Source of the DNA: Sphaerotilus uruguayifluvii
GTDB lineage: Bacteria > Pseudomonadota > Gammaproteobacteria > Burkholderiales > Burkholderiaceae_C
Reading direction: 5' to 3'
DNA: 64,000 nt
NCBI RefSeq assembly: GCF_013294065.1
Contig: NZ_JABSNM010000007.1
Coordinates: 124,001-188,000 of the forward strand
Made by a program: the position numbers and the translations under genes. The notes below the pieces were generated by a model. The model was given only the letters and a program-made list of their open reading frames with translations, did not search any database and was not told where the DNA came from. Shown here piece after piece: positions 18,850 to 27,537 of this stretch; within the stretch, counting starts at the first letter, position 1; each line of letters starts with the position of its first letter.

Positions 18850-19106
18850 TCGTCGACGTTGTCGACCGTCACGTAGCCGCCCCAGCACGGGCGCATCGTC
18901 ACCGGGGCGCCCGGAGGCATGGCCATGATGCCGCCGGCGGGCTCGCCCTCGATCCGCACGATGCGGTACGGGCCCTGGGGCATCTGCATCGTCTCGACCT
19001 GCCAGCCGAAGAGCTGGTGGTAGAAGTCGGCCGCGCGGGCCGGGTCGGACGTCATCAGCTCGTTCCAGCTGAAGGCCCCATGTGTCGTGCGCGGATCCAT
19101 CGGCAT
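18714..19106 (-). CDS. VOC family protein (glyoxalase/bleomycin-resistance fold)
   Basis: 130 residues. FSWNELMTSDPARAADFY and LFGWQVETMQMPQGPY are the typical opening of this VOC subgroup, and the C-terminus GRFAVLQDPQGAFFNIIDYL is the second beta-alpha-beta module end. Members bind a metal or small molecule; the substrate cannot be predicted. The gene is intact, and its last 136 nt are repeated at 2601-2735 on the far side of the CRISPR island, so this gene's 3' end was the site of insertion or recombination. GGAGAACATGCC supplies a ribosome site. Confidence 0.9.
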   Translation of the reverse strand: MPMDPRTTHGAFSWNELMTSDPARAADFYHQLFGWQVETMQMPQGPYRIVRIEGEPAGGIMAMPPGAPVTMRPCWGGYVTVDNVDEMAAECAALGGKVLVAPTDIAGVGRFAVLQDPQGAFFNIIDYLDT

Positions 19107-19240
19107 GTTCTCCTTGTCGCCTGAGACAGGCCGGCAGGTGAGCGGAAGACCCGCCGGCCGCGTCCATGCTGCGACGCGTCGTGCGCCACGTCAACCGGCG
19201 CCGACCCCGATCCGGCCGCTCGGGCACAATGCCGCTCACC

Positions 19241-20578
19241 ATGAGCCTCGTCTTCCCGCACACCTTCGTTCCCTGGTTCCGTTCGGTCGCGCCGCACATC
19301 CACGCGTACCACGGCAAGACCTTCGTCGTCGGCATGGCCGGCGAGCTGATCGCGACCGGCAAGCTCAATGCCTTCGTGCAGGACCTGTCGCTGCTGCATG
19401 CGATGGGCATCCGGCTGGTGCTGGTTCATGGTTTCCGACCCCAGGTCAACGAGCAGCTTCGCGCCAAGGGACACGCCTCGCGCTTCAGCCAGGGCAAGCG
19501 CATCACCGACCCGGTCGCGCTGGACTGCGCGCAGGAGGCCGCCGGCCAGCTGCGCTTCGAGATCGAGGCGGCCTTCTCGCAGGGTCTGCCCAACACGCCG
19601 ATGGCCAACTCGACGGTGCGCGTCGTCTCGGGCAACTTCCTGACCGCGCGCCCGGTGGGCATCGTCGACGGCGTCGACTTCATGCACAGCGGCCTGGTGC
19701 GCAAGGTCGACGCCACGCTGATCCGCCGCGCCATCGACATCGGCGCGCTGGTGCTGCTGTCGCCCTTCGGCTTCTCGCCGACCGGCGAGGCCTTCAACCT
19801 GACGATGGAGGACGTGGCCACCGCCACCGCGGTCGCGCTGCAGGCCGACAAGCTGCTGTTCATGACCGAGATCTCGGGCATCCACGAGAACATCGAGGAC
19901 CTGGAGAGCCCGATCGACACCGAGCTGTCGCTGGCCGAGGCGCGCCGGCTGCTCGAGAAGCTGCCCGCGCCGACGCAGCCCAGCGAGCCGGCCTTCTATC
20001 TTCAGCACTGCGTCAAGGCCTGCGAGGGCGGCGTCGAGCGTTCGCACATCCTGCCCTTCGCCACCGACGGCGCGCTGCTGATGGAGATCTTCACCCACGA
20101 CGGCGTGGGCACGATGGTGGTCGACGAGAAGCTCGAAAGCCTGCGCGAGGCCACCTCCGACGACGTCGGCGGCATCCTGCAGCTGATCGAGCCCTTCGAG
20201 CGCGACGGCACGCTGGTCAAGCGCAGCCGCACCGAGATCGAGCGCGACATCGGCGCCTACACCATCATCGAGCACGACGGCATCATCTTCGGCTGCGCCG
20301 CGCTCTACCCCTATCCCGAGGCCCGCACCGGCGAGATGGCCGCCGTCACCATCTCGCCGCAGGTCCAGGGCCAGGGCGACGGCGAGCGCATCCTCAAGCG
20401 CATCGAGCAGCGTGCGCGTGCGATGGGCCTGGAAAGCATCTTCGTGCTGACCACCCGCACGATGCACTGGTTCGTCAAGCGCGGCTTCCAGCAGGTCGAC
20501 CCCGACTGGCTGCCCGAGGCGCGCAAGCGCAAGTACAACTGGGACCGGCGCTCGCAGGTCCTGGTCAAGAAGCTCTGA
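19241..20578 (+). CDS. argA: N-acetylglutamate synthase (amino-acid N-acetyltransferase)
   Basis: 445 residues from MSLVFPHTFVPWFRSV. An N-terminal amino-acid kinase-like domain (HGKTFVVGMAGELI; LVLVHGFRPQVNEQL) is fused to a C-terminal GNAT acetyltransferase (VTISPQVQGQGDGERIL). It makes N-acetylglutamate from acetyl-CoA and glutamate, the first step of arginine synthesis, and is usually feedback-inhibited by arginine through the kinase-like domain. The frame is open further upstream. I prefer 19241 because GGGCACAAT, a -10-like element, lies about ten bases before it, the same arrangement as moaA. An in-frame ATG at 19229 is also possible. Confidence 0.95.
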   Translation: MSLVFPHTFVPWFRSVAPHIHAYHGKTFVVGMAGELIATGKLNAFVQDLSLLHAMGIRLVLVHGFRPQVNEQLRAKGHASRFSQGKRITDPVALDCAQEAAGQLRFEIEAAFSQGLPNTPMANSTVRVVSGNFLTARPVGIVDGVDFMHSGLVRKVDATLIRRAIDIGALVLLSPFGFSPTGEAFNLTMEDVATATAVALQADKLLFMTEISGIHENIEDLESPIDTELSLAEARRLLEKLPAPTQPSEPAFYLQHCVKACEGGVERSHILPFATDGALLMEIFTHDGVGTMVVDEKLESLREATSDDVGGILQLIEPFERDGTLVKRSRTEIERDIGAYTIIEHDGIIFGCAALYPYPEARTGEMAAVTISPQVQGQGDGERILKRIEQRARAMGLESIFVLTTRTMHWFVKRGFQQVDPDWLPEARKRKYNWDRRSQVLVKKL

Positions 20579-20638
20579 CCCCGCGCGGAGCGCTCCCGCC
20601 CCCTCCGACAAGACACCCTGACAAGAAAGGAAGACCCC

Positions 20639-20911
20639 ATGGCTCGTACCGTCCAATGCATCCTGCTGAAGAAGGAAGGCGATGGCCTCGACTTCGCGCC
20701 GTATCCGGGCGAACTGGGCAAGCGCATCTTCGACAGCGTCAGCAAGGAAGCCTGGCAGCAGTGGCTCAAGCACCAGACCATGCTGGTCAACGAGAACCGC
20801 CTGAACCTGGCCGACGCGCGCGCCCGCCAGTACCTGGCCCGCCAGATGGAGAACTACTTCTTCGGCGCCGGCGCCGACCAGCCCACCGGCTACGTGCCGC
20901 CGTCGGCCTGA
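20639..20911 (+). CDS. yggX: Probable Fe(2+)-trafficking protein (YggX family)
   Basis: 90 residues: [38 protein letters not shown], then [20 protein letters not shown], matching the family along its length, with the single conserved Cys at position 7. YggX protects iron-sulfur enzymes against oxidants and helps iron trafficking in the cytoplasm. It follows argA by 60 bp with an AAGAAAGGAAG ribosome site, and is closed by a strong terminator. Confidence 0.96.
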   Translation: MARTVQCILLKKEGDGLDFAPYPGELGKRIFDSVSKEAWQQWLKHQTMLVNENRLNLADARARQYLARQMENYFFGAGADQPTGYVPPSA

Positions 20912-20936
20912 CGCCTGCACACCGACACGCGTGACG

Positions 20937-20961
20937 ACGCCGGCCCCGTGCCGGCGTTTTT
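20937..20961 (+). terminator. Rho-independent terminator after yggX
   Basis: ACGCCGGC / GCCGGCGT form an 8-bp stem around CCCGT, followed by TTTTT. Confidence 0.9.
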
Positions 20962-20998
20962 CATGGCGGCACGGAAAAGTCTGGGAATATCATGCAAT

Positions 20999-21013
20999 TG
21001 CGAATGATTCGCG
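20999..21013. promoter_or_regulatory. Fur-box-like palindrome upstream of the iron-binding protein gene
   Basis: GCGAAT-G-ATTCGC is a perfect 13-bp dyad in a 7-1-7 arrangement (TGCGAATGATTCGCG). It agrees with the Fur consensus in its AAT-n-ATT core but not in the flanks. It lies about 60 bp before the start of a gene that is iron-regulated in other bacteria. Confidence 0.5.
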
Positions 21014-21073
21014 TCATCTGATAGGATCGTGAGCATCGATCCACTTCCCGGCGTCCTGCCGCCCTCGCCCGCC

Positions 21074-22126
21074 ATGTTCCCGAAGAATCTCCCGAAGACG
21101 CCGGTCGTGCTGGCCTGCCTGGCCCTCTCGCTCGCCAGCCTGCCCGCGGCGGCCGAGGAGCAGGTGCTGAACCTGTATTCCGCCCGCCATTACCAGACCG
21201 ACGAGGCGCTCTACAGCAATTTCACCAAGGCGACCGGCATCCGCATCAACATGGTCAGCACCGACGACGCCACGCTGCTGCAGCGCCTGCGCAGCGAAGG
21301 CGCGGCCAGCCCGGCCGACGTGGTGCTGCTGGTCGACGCCGCACGGCTGTGGAGCGCGGAGACCGGCGGCCTGTTCTCGCCGGTGCGCTCGGCCTTTCTG
21401 GAGCAGCGCATTCCCGCCAACCTGCGCGGCAAGGACGAGGGCCAGGGCTCGCAGTGGTTCGGCTTTTCCACCCGCGCCCGCGTCGTCATCTACAACAAGC
21501 GCCGCATCAAGCGCGAGGATGTCGACACCTACGAGGAGCTCGGCGACCCGAAGAACAGGGGCCAGTACTGCTCGCGCAGCGGCGCGCATCCCTACAACCT
21601 GTCGCTGTTCGGCGCCATCCTCGAGCACACCGGCCCGGCCGCGACCGAGGCCTGGCTGAAGGGCCTGGTCGCCAACCAGGCGCGCGAGCCCAAGGGCGGC
21701 GACACCGACCAGATCAAGGCCGTGGCCAGCGGGGAATGCGGCGTCGCCGTCAGCAACACCTACTACATCGCGCGCATGATGCGCTCGACCAAGCCCGACG
21801 AGCGCAGCGCGATGGAACAGGTCGGCGTGGTGTTTCCGAACCAGCAGAGCTGGGGCGCGCATGTCAACGTCGCCGGCGGCGCGGTGGCGCGCCATGCGAA
21901 GAATCGCGCGGCGGCCGTGAAGTTTCTGGAATATCTCGCCACCGACGAGGCCCAGCGCTACTTCGCCGACGGCAACAACGAATACCCGGTGGTCGCCAGC
22001 GCGAAGATCGCCAATCCCGCGCTCGATGCGCTCGGCCCGTTCAGGCAGGAGCTGATCCCGATTTCGGTGGTCGGCCAGAACAGCGCCCGGGTGCAGCAGA
22101 TGCTCGATCGTGCAGGTTACAAATGA
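21074..22126 (+). CDS. Fe(3+) ABC transporter periplasmic binding protein (FutA/FbpA-like)
   Basis: 350 residues from MFPKNLPKTPV; an in-frame GTG at 21029 is an alternative. A signal peptide ends near AAAEE. The mature protein begins EQVLNLYSARHYQTDEALY, typical of the iron-binding family, and SNTYYIARMM carries the conserved Tyr pair that coordinates Fe(III). It should deliver ferric iron to a membrane permease, but no permease or ATPase gene is adjacent; it is a solitary gene here. A Fur-like palindrome precedes it. A GC-rich hairpin (CCGACT/AGTCGG, 22162-22180) without a T-run follows the gene. Confidence 0.92.
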   Translation: MFPKNLPKTPVVLACLALSLASLPAAAEEQVLNLYSARHYQTDEALYSNFTKATGIRINMVSTDDATLLQRLRSEGAASPADVVLLVDAARLWSAETGGLFSPVRSAFLEQRIPANLRGKDEGQGSQWFGFSTRARVVIYNKRRIKREDVDTYEELGDPKNRGQYCSRSGAHPYNLSLFGAILEHTGPAATEAWLKGLVANQAREPKGGDTDQIKAVASGECGVAVSNTYYIARMMRSTKPDERSAMEQVGVVFPNQQSWGAHVNVAGGAVARHAKNRAAAVKFLEYLATDEAQRYFADGNNEYPVVASAKIANPALDALGPFRQELIPISVVGQNSARVQQMLDRAGYK

Positions 22127-22234
22127 TGTGCACCCGATGAACGACCGATGATCGGCTGAGGCCGACTCGGACCGAGTCGGGCGGGTTATCCGCTCGGCAG
22201 GTTCGCGAACTTCTCCAGCGGGGAAATGCCGCAG

Positions 22235-22263
22235 TGGACAGGCTCGGGGGATGTTTCTAGAAT
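22235..22263 (+). promoter_or_regulatory. Sigma-70-like promoter of the H-NS-like gene
   Basis: -35 TGGACA (22235-22240), a 17-nt spacer and -10 TAGAAT (22258-22263), about 40 bp before the ATG. Confidence 0.7.
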
Positions 22264-22304
22264 CCGCGCCACATCCACCTTTATCCACCGTTGGGGAAAA
22301 CTAC

Positions 22305-22649
22305 ATGGCTACCTATCAGGAACTGGTCGAACTTCAGAAGGAACTCGCTCGCCAGCAGGCCGATCTCGAAAAGCAGATCGCCGATACCCTGCGCGCCGAG
22401 CGCGCCGGCATCGTCCAGCAGATCAAGTCGATGATGGCCGAGCACGGCCTGACCGTCGCCGACCTGAGCGCCGGCAAGCCGGGCCGCCCGCCCAAGGCCG
22501 CCTCGGGCGAGACCGCACCGACCCGCAAGGTCGCGCCGAAGTTCCGCGACCCGGACACCGGTGAAACCTGGTCGGGCCGCGGCCTGAAGCCGAAATGGCT
22601 GACCGCCGCGATCGAGAACGGCCGCACGCTCGAGGAATTTGCCGTCTGA
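22305..22649 (+). CDS. H-NS family nucleoid-associated protein
   Basis: 114 residues from MATYQELVELQKELARQQ. An N-terminal coiled-coil oligomerisation region (residues 1-45, rich in Glu, Gln, Lys) is followed by a Gly/Pro/Lys linker (GKPGRPPK). The C-terminal DNA-binding motif is FRDPDTGETWSGRGLKPKWL, characteristic of betaproteobacterial H-NS-like proteins (usually GRGRKP; here Leu replaces the central Arg or Gln). Such proteins silence AT-rich, horizontally acquired DNA. The gene is a single unit with its own promoter and terminator. Confidence 0.95.
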   Translation: MATYQELVELQKELARQQADLEKQIADTLRAERAGIVQQIKSMMAEHGLTVADLSAGKPGRPPKAASGETAPTRKVAPKFRDPDTGETWSGRGLKPKWLTAAIENGRTLEEFAV

Positions 22650-22694
22650 TCCGGCCCGCGCTCCGCGCGGACAGCCGCGTCACGACGCTTCCAG

Positions 22695-22719
22695 GACCGC
22701 CCCAGGGCGGTCTTTTTCT
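22695..22719 (+). terminator. Rho-independent terminator after the H-NS-like gene
   Basis: GACCGCC / GGCGGTC form a 7-bp stem around CCAG, followed by TTTTTCTT. Between here and 22918 I see no gene. Confidence 0.9.
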
Positions 22720-22918
22720 TTGTGCGACGCACGTTCGATCCGCTTGATGTCACACAAGCAACAGGGTCTTGGCGATGCGGATTTTCATTTCAGAAAGCCG
22801 TTTCTTGATACAGTCCCGGACCGGCCGAGACATGTTCTTGCATCTCGGGACCGATACCGATCAGTTCCGCACCACAGGAAGCTTCCATCTGGCTTAAGCC
22901 TCGCACTCGGTTTCCGGG

Positions 22919-22947
22919 TTGACAGTCCTTCCCCCCGTCCCTATCCT
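22919..22947 (+). promoter_or_regulatory. Sigma-70-like promoter of the NlpC/P60 gene
   Basis: Perfect -35 TTGACA (22919-22924), a 17-nt spacer and -10 TATCCT (22942-22947), 33 bp before the start codon. Confidence 0.65.
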
Positions 22948-22980
22948 CGCCCCGGTGACTTTTCTCACGTTTCCTAACCC

Positions 22981-23613
22981 ATGCAAGGCTTGCGCTCCCT
23001 GATCCGATCAAAGATGCTGGTGGGTTTTGCGCTGCTGGCCCTGAGCCTCACCAGCCTGGGCGTGCAGGCCGCGCCGGAAGGCGGCAGCCCTGCGGACCCG
23101 ATCATGCGTTTCCTGAGCGAACGCACGCAGCGCGCGGCCGATACCGCCGCCGCCATCGTCCCGGACGGCGCCCCGCGCCTGATCGAGGGCGTGCGCGAGA
23201 CCGCCTCGGACCTGATCCTGTCGGCGATGAACTTTCTCGGCGTGCGCTACCGCTATGGCGGCAGCAGCGAGGAAACCGGTTTCGACTGCAGCGGATTCAC
23301 CCGCCATGTGTTCGAGAACAGCATCGGCCTGCTGCTGCCGCGCCGCGCCTCCGAACAGGCCGAGGCCGCCGGACTGCTGAATGTTCGCAAGGAAGAACTC
23401 AAGCCGGGCGATCTGGTGTTCTTCAACACGATGCGCCGCGCCTTCTCGCATGTGGGCATCTATGTCGGCAACGGCAAGTTCATCCACGCACCGCGCACCG
23501 GCAGTTCGATCCGTGTCGATGACATGAGTCAGGATTACTGGGTCAACCGCTACGACGGCGCTCGCCGCGTGCCCCAGCTCAACGGTTCGACAGAAACCGC
23601 CACGCTGCGCTGA
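22981..23613 (+). CDS. Secreted NlpC/P60 family peptidoglycan endopeptidase
   Basis: 210 residues. A signal peptide ([19 protein letters not shown]) is followed by a linker. The C-terminal NlpC/P60 domain has its catalytic Cys in [13 protein letters not shown], His in [11 protein letters not shown] and the third residue in [10 protein letters not shown]. It should cut D-Glu-diaminopimelate or similar peptide bonds in the cell wall during growth or remodelling. The gene has its own promoter. moaA begins 47 bp downstream but has a separate -10-like element. Confidence 0.93.
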   Translation: MQGLRSLIRSKMLVGFALLALSLTSLGVQAAPEGGSPADPIMRFLSERTQRAADTAAAIVPDGAPRLIEGVRETASDLILSAMNFLGVRYRYGGSSEETGFDCSGFTRHVFENSIGLLLPRRASEQAEAAGLLNVRKEELKPGDLVFFNTMRRAFSHVGIYVGNGKFIHAPRTGSSIRVDDMSQDYWVNRYDGARRVPQLNGSTETATLR

Positions 23614-23660
23614 GGTCGCAGGGTCGGCGACACCGCCGCTTCGGGCACAATCGCGCCACC

Positions 23661-24842
23661 ATGTCCGAACGCAACATCATCGCGATCCACGACCTGCGCA
23701 CGCCGGCGCCCGAGGACCGGCCCGAGGTGCCGTCGCTCCCCGAAGGAGCGACGCTGCAGCCGGCCCTGCTGGCGGATTCGCTTGGACGCACGCTGCATGA
23801 CCTGAGAATCTCGGTCACCGACCGGTGCAATTTCCGCTGCAGCTACTGCATGCCGAAGGACGTCTTCGACAAGGATTACCGCTTTCTTCCGCAATCGTCG
23901 CTGCTGAGTTTCGAGGAGATTCTCCGGATCGCGCGCATCTTCGTCGCCTGCGGCGTGCGCAAGATCCGGCTGACCGGCGGCGAGCCGCTGCTGCGCAGGA
24001 ATCTCGAGGCGCTGGTCGCGAGCCTGTCGGCGCTGCGCACGGCCGACGGCGAGGCGCCGGAACTCACGCTGACCACCAACGGCTCGCTGCTGGCGCGCAA
24101 GGCGCGCGCCCTGCGCGAGGCCGGCCTGAAACGTGTCACCGTCAGCCTCGATGCGCTCGACGACGCGATATTCCGCGGCATGAACGATGTCGACTTTCCG
24201 GTCGCCGACGTGCTGGCCGGCATCGACGCGGCGGTGGCTGCGGGCCTGGGCCCGGTCAAGGTCAACATGGTGGTCAAGCGTGGCACCAACGACCACGAGA
24301 TCGTCGCGATGGCGCGCCATTTCCGCGAGCACCACGGCGGACGGGTGGTGCTGCGCTTCATCGAATACATGGACGTCGGCGCGACCAATGGCTGGCGCAT
24401 GGACGAGGTGCTGCCGTCGGCCGAGGTGCGCGCGCGGCTGCATGCGGCCTTCCCGCTGGTGGCGCTGGAGGCCGCCCAGCCCGGCGAGACCGCGCAGCGC
24501 TGGGCCTATGCCGACGGGCGCGGCGAGGTCGGGTTCATCTCCAGCGTCACGCAGGCCTTCTGCGGCGACTGCAACCGCGCGCGGCTGTCGACCGAGGGCC
24601 AGCTCTACCTGTGCCTGTTCGCGAACCGCGGACACGACCTGCGCTCGCTGCTGCGCGGCGCGCATCCGTCGGGCCGGCCGTGGAGCGACGCCGAGATCGC
24701 CGCGGCGATCGGCCTGATCTGGCAGCAGCGCAGCGACCGCTATTCGCAGCTGCGCGCCAGCCTGCCGGCCGACCCCGGATCCGGATCGTCGGCGCAGGAC
24801 GGCGGCCGGCGCCGCATCGAGATGAGCTACATCGGCGGCTGA
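23661..24842 (+). CDS. moaA: GTP 3',8-cyclase (molybdenum cofactor biosynthesis)
   Basis: 393 residues. The radical-SAM cluster motif CNFRCSYC gives C56, C60 and C63. The second, C-terminal cluster is built from [10 protein letters not shown] and the later Cys of [16 protein letters not shown] is the SAM-binding GGEP motif, and the protein ends in the functionally important Gly-Gly (SYIGG). It converts GTP to the cyclic precursor of molybdopterin with MoaC. An N-terminal extension of about 40 residues precedes the domain. The start is preceded by GGGCACAAT about ten bases upstream, a -10-like arrangement also seen at argA. Confidence 0.97.
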   Translation: MSERNIIAIHDLRTPAPEDRPEVPSLPEGATLQPALLADSLGRTLHDLRISVTDRCNFRCSYCMPKDVFDKDYRFLPQSSLLSFEEILRIARIFVACGVRKIRLTGGEPLLRRNLEALVASLSALRTADGEAPELTLTTNGSLLARKARALREAGLKRVTVSLDALDDAIFRGMNDVDFPVADVLAGIDAAVAAGLGPVKVNMVVKRGTNDHEIVAMARHFREHHGGRVVLRFIEYMDVGATNGWRMDEVLPSAEVRARLHAAFPLVALEAAQPGETAQRWAYADGRGEVGFISSVTQAFCGDCNRARLSTEGQLYLCLFANRGHDLRSLLRGAHPSGRPWSDAEIAAAIGLIWQQRSDRYSQLRASLPADPGSGSSAQDGGRRRIEMSYIGG

Positions 24843-24862
24843 GCGGGCCGCCGTCGGACCGC

Positions 24863-25375
24863 TCAGGCCTTCATCAGCAGGCAGACCGCGCGGGCCTCGA
24901 TCGACTCGCCGCGGCCGACCGGGCCGAGCCGCTCGGCGGTCTTGGCCTTGACGTTGACGCAGGCCGCATCGAGACCCACGCAGCGCGCGATCGACTCGCG
25001 CATCGCGCCGATGTGCGGCGCCATCTTCGGCGCCTGCGCGACGATGGTGCTGTCGATGTTGACGATCTGCCAGCCCTCGGCACGCACGCGGCGGGCCGCC
25101 TCGGCCAGCAGCCGGGCGCTGTCGGCGCCCTTGAACTCGAGCGCGGTGTCGGGGAAATGCCGGCCGATGTCGCCCAGCGCCGCCGCGCCGAACAGCGCGT
25201 CGGTGATCGCGTGCAGCAGCGCGTCGGCGTCCGAGTGGCCCAGCAGGCCGCGCTCGTGCGGAATGGTCACGCCGCCCAGCACCAGCGGCCGGCCGGCCAC
25301 CAGCGCATGCACGTCCCAGCCCTCGCCGATGCGCAGCGCCGGCATCGTGAACGTCGCTCCAGGAGTTGTCGCCAT
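24863..25375 (-). CDS. ispF: 2-C-methyl-D-erythritol 2,4-cyclodiphosphate synthase
   Basis: 170 residues, or 160 if translation starts at the internal ATG at 25345, just before [13 protein letters not shown] provides the first metal ligands and [15 protein letters not shown] the third. GDIGRHFPD and [16 protein letters not shown] complete the family pattern. It cyclises the diphosphocytidyl intermediate in the non-mevalonate isoprenoid pathway. ispD, the other gene of the pathway here, lies just upstream on the same strand with a NYN-domain gene between them. Confidence 0.97.
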   Translation of the reverse strand: MATTPGATFTMPALRIGEGWDVHALVAGRPLVLGGVTIPHERGLLGHSDADALLHAITDALFGAAALGDIGRHFPDTALEFKGADSARLLAEAARRVRAEGWQIVNIDSTIVAQAPKMAPHIGAMRESIARCVGLDAACVNVKAKTAERLGPVGRGESIEARAVCLLMKA

Positions 25376-25378
25376 CGT

Positions 25379-25951
25379 TCAGGCGTGCTGGGCGTGGTGG
25401 CCGCCGGCGTTCGGCTTGTCCTTGTCGATCGCCGGATGCATGTCGTCGATCCACAGCACCTGGTCGGCGTAGCACTGCAGGTCGGTGGAGAGGTTCGACA
25501 TCGCGCCGTGCAGCCAGAATTCCTTGTGCAGCTCGGACTTGATGTAGGTGATCGCCTCCTGGAAGTCGCCGTCGCCGGCCGACAGGATCAGGCGGTCGTA
25601 GACGCCCTGGGCCGCCAGCTTGACGATCAGCGTGGCGATGCCGACGTCGACGCCCTTCTGCACCGAGCGGTGGAACTGGTGCGAGCAGTTCGGGCAGGTG
25701 GTGTTCAGGTCCTTGATGGTGTAGAGCTGCACGCGCATCTTCGGGCCGCGCGGCGGCGCCGACTTCAGCCAGCTGTGGAAGGCGTTCTGGCTCTCGGTGG
25801 CCGCATCCGGCGTCGAGTTCAGGTAGTAGCACTCGTACAGCGGGCCGCCATTGGCGCGGGTGATCTCGGCCTTGAGCTTCAGGTAGTCGAAGGGCCGGTT
25901 GCGGCCGTAGTTGAACAGATAGGCGCCATCGACGATCCAGACAGTCTTCAT
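25379..25951 (-). CDS. NYN domain-containing protein (PIN-like ribonuclease fold)
   Basis: 190 residues. The N-terminal VWIVDGAYLF and later ILSAGDGDFQEAITYI carry the acidic residues of NYN/LabA-type PIN-like nucleases (canonical VDGxN and SGDxDF, each with one substitution here). A CPNC pair in the middle could be half of a zinc site. It ends in a His-rich tail (GGHHAQHA). It is likely an RNA-processing or RNA-decay factor; the substrate is unknown. It sits between ispD and ispF on the same strand, with its stop three bases before the ispF start codon. Confidence 0.85.
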   Translation of the reverse strand: MKTVWIVDGAYLFNYGRNRPFDYLKLKAEITRANGGPLYECYYLNSTPDAATESQNAFHSWLKSAPPRGPKMRVQLYTIKDLNTTCPNCSHQFHRSVQKGVDVGIATLIVKLAAQGVYDRLILSAGDGDFQEAITYIKSELHKEFWLHGAMSNLSTDLQCYADQVLWIDDMHPAIDKDKPNAGGHHAQHA

Positions 25952-26038
25952 GAGTTGTGTCTAAGGGGTTCAGGAATCAGGGAAAAAGCGGCATAACCGG
26001 CTGGCAGGCATCATGCCACGCGCAGGCAGGGCGCCGGA

Positions 26039-26743
26039 TTACACCGTGCCGAGCAGCCGCTCGGCGAGGGCAAAGTCCTCGGGCCAGGTGATTTTCAGAT
26101 TGAGCAGATCGCCGCGCACCAGACGCGGGTCGTGACCGAGGGCCTCGACTGCGCTGGACTCGTCGGTGATGTGCTCGCCGGCCTGGCGCAGCGCCGGCTG
26201 CAGCAGCCCGAGGCGGAACATCTGCGGCGTCTGCGCCGCCCACTTGCCGGCACGGTCGACGGTGGCGGCCACCCGCGCGTGCGGCGCCTGCGCGGCCTGC
26301 TGCTTCAGGGTGTCGGCCACCGGCAGCGCCAGCAGGCCGCCGACCTCGTCGTCCCTGCAGGCGTCGATCAGCCGGTCGACCCAGGCCGGCTCGACCAGGC
26401 AGCGCGCGGCGTCATGCACCAGCACCCAGTCATGCGGCATCACGCCCTGCTCGAGCAGCGCCTGCAGGCCGCCGGCGACGCTCTCGGCGCGGCTGGCGCC
26501 GCCGCAGCGCGCCACCCGCAGCCGGGGATCGTGCGCCAGCTCGCCCACCGCCGCCTCGAAGGCGGTGTCGTCCGGCGACAGCACCACCAGCACCGAGGCC
26601 AGCCGCTCGACCTTCAGCAGCGCGCGCAGCGTGTGCACCACCATCGCCTCGCCGGCGATCGCGCGGTACTGCTTGGGCGCGCCGGCACCGGCGCGCTGGC
26701 CGACGCCGGCACAGGGCACCAGCGCATGACAACAGGGGGACAT
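26039..26743 (-). CDS. ispD: 2-C-methyl-D-erythritol 4-phosphate cytidylyltransferase
   Basis: 234 residues from MSPCCHALVPCAGVGQRAG; an ATG four codons upstream is also possible. PCAGVGQR and PKQY form the nucleotide-binding loop. VLVHDAARCLV holds the metal-binding Asp, and AATVDRAGKWAAQTPQMF is the family-specific Thr/Lys region. It transfers CMP from CTP to MEP in isoprenoid synthesis. The first loop has Cys where most homologues have Ala (VPAAGVG), a minor change. Confidence 0.95.
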   Translation of the reverse strand: MSPCCHALVPCAGVGQRAGAGAPKQYRAIAGEAMVVHTLRALLKVERLASVLVVLSPDDTAFEAAVGELAHDPRLRVARCGGASRAESVAGGLQALLEQGVMPHDWVLVHDAARCLVEPAWVDRLIDACRDDEVGGLLALPVADTLKQQAAQAPHARVAATVDRAGKWAAQTPQMFRLGLLQPALRQAGEHITDESSAVEALGHDPRLVRGDLLNLKITWPEDFALAERLLGTV

Positions 26744-26849
26744 TCCGATCAGCATCCCGCGATTGTCGCCGCTGCGACGATATAGAGTGCTCACGGCCTG
26801 CCGCTGCAGCCCCCGTTGAAGCCACCGTCACCGCCACGAGCGATTCCCC

Positions 26850-27491
26850 ATGAGCGACTTTCCTCAGGACATCTACACCGAACCGTCCGGCTACAGCCTC
26901 GACACCCTCGCCTGCCTGGGCCCGCTGCGGCGCATGGCCGGCGTCTGGACCGGCCGGCGCGGCCTGGACGTCAAGCCCAAGGCCGACGGCCCGCGCAAGC
27001 AGGCCTATGTCGAGCGGCTGGAGCTGCAGCCCATCGACCCGGTCACCAACGGCCCGCAGCTGCTCTACGGCCTGCGCTACCACACCCACATCACCAAGCC
27101 CGAGCAGGTCAAGACCTACCACGAGCAGGTGGGCTACTGGCTGTGGGAGCCGGCCACCGGCTGCGTCATCCACACGCTGACCATTCCGCGCGGCCAGGTG
27201 GCGATGGCCGCCGGCCAGGCCAGCGCCGAGGCCGACCACTTCGAGCTGCACGCCACCCAGGGCCTCGACACCTGGGGCATCTGCTCTTCGCCCTTCCTGG
27301 ACCACGCGTTCAAGACCACGGCGTTCCGCATCCGCGTCGACTTCCATGACGACGGCAGCTGGTCCTACGAGGAAGACACGGTGCTGCAGATCCGCGGCCG
27401 CGACGAGCCCTTCCACCATGTCGACCGCAACCACCTCGAGCGCGTCGCCGAAGCGACGCCCAATCCGCTGGCGCGGGTGAAGGCCGGCTGA
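26850..27491 (+). CDS. Heme-binding beta-barrel (nitrobindin-like, THAP4-type) protein
   Basis: 213 residues. LRRMAGVWTGRRGLD matches the GxWxGxG start of the nitrobindin-type lipocalin barrel. YHEQVGYWLWEPATG and VIHTLTIPRGQ are the following strands, and the C-terminus DRNHLERV carries the expected proximal His. Family members bind heme and can act on peroxynitrite or nitric oxide; activity here is inferred. It lies alone between divergent ispD and mfd. Confidence 0.85.
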   Translation: MSDFPQDIYTEPSGYSLDTLACLGPLRRMAGVWTGRRGLDVKPKADGPRKQAYVERLELQPIDPVTNGPQLLYGLRYHTHITKPEQVKTYHEQVGYWLWEPATGCVIHTLTIPRGQVAMAAGQASAEADHFELHATQGLDTWGICSSPFLDHAFKTTAFRIRVDFHDDGSWSYEEDTVLQIRGRDEPFHHVDRNHLERVAEATPNPLARVKAG

Positions 27492-27537
27492 GCCGCCGGC
27501 CGGCAGGCCCGGGGCGGCGCGCCTAGAATCGCCGCCC

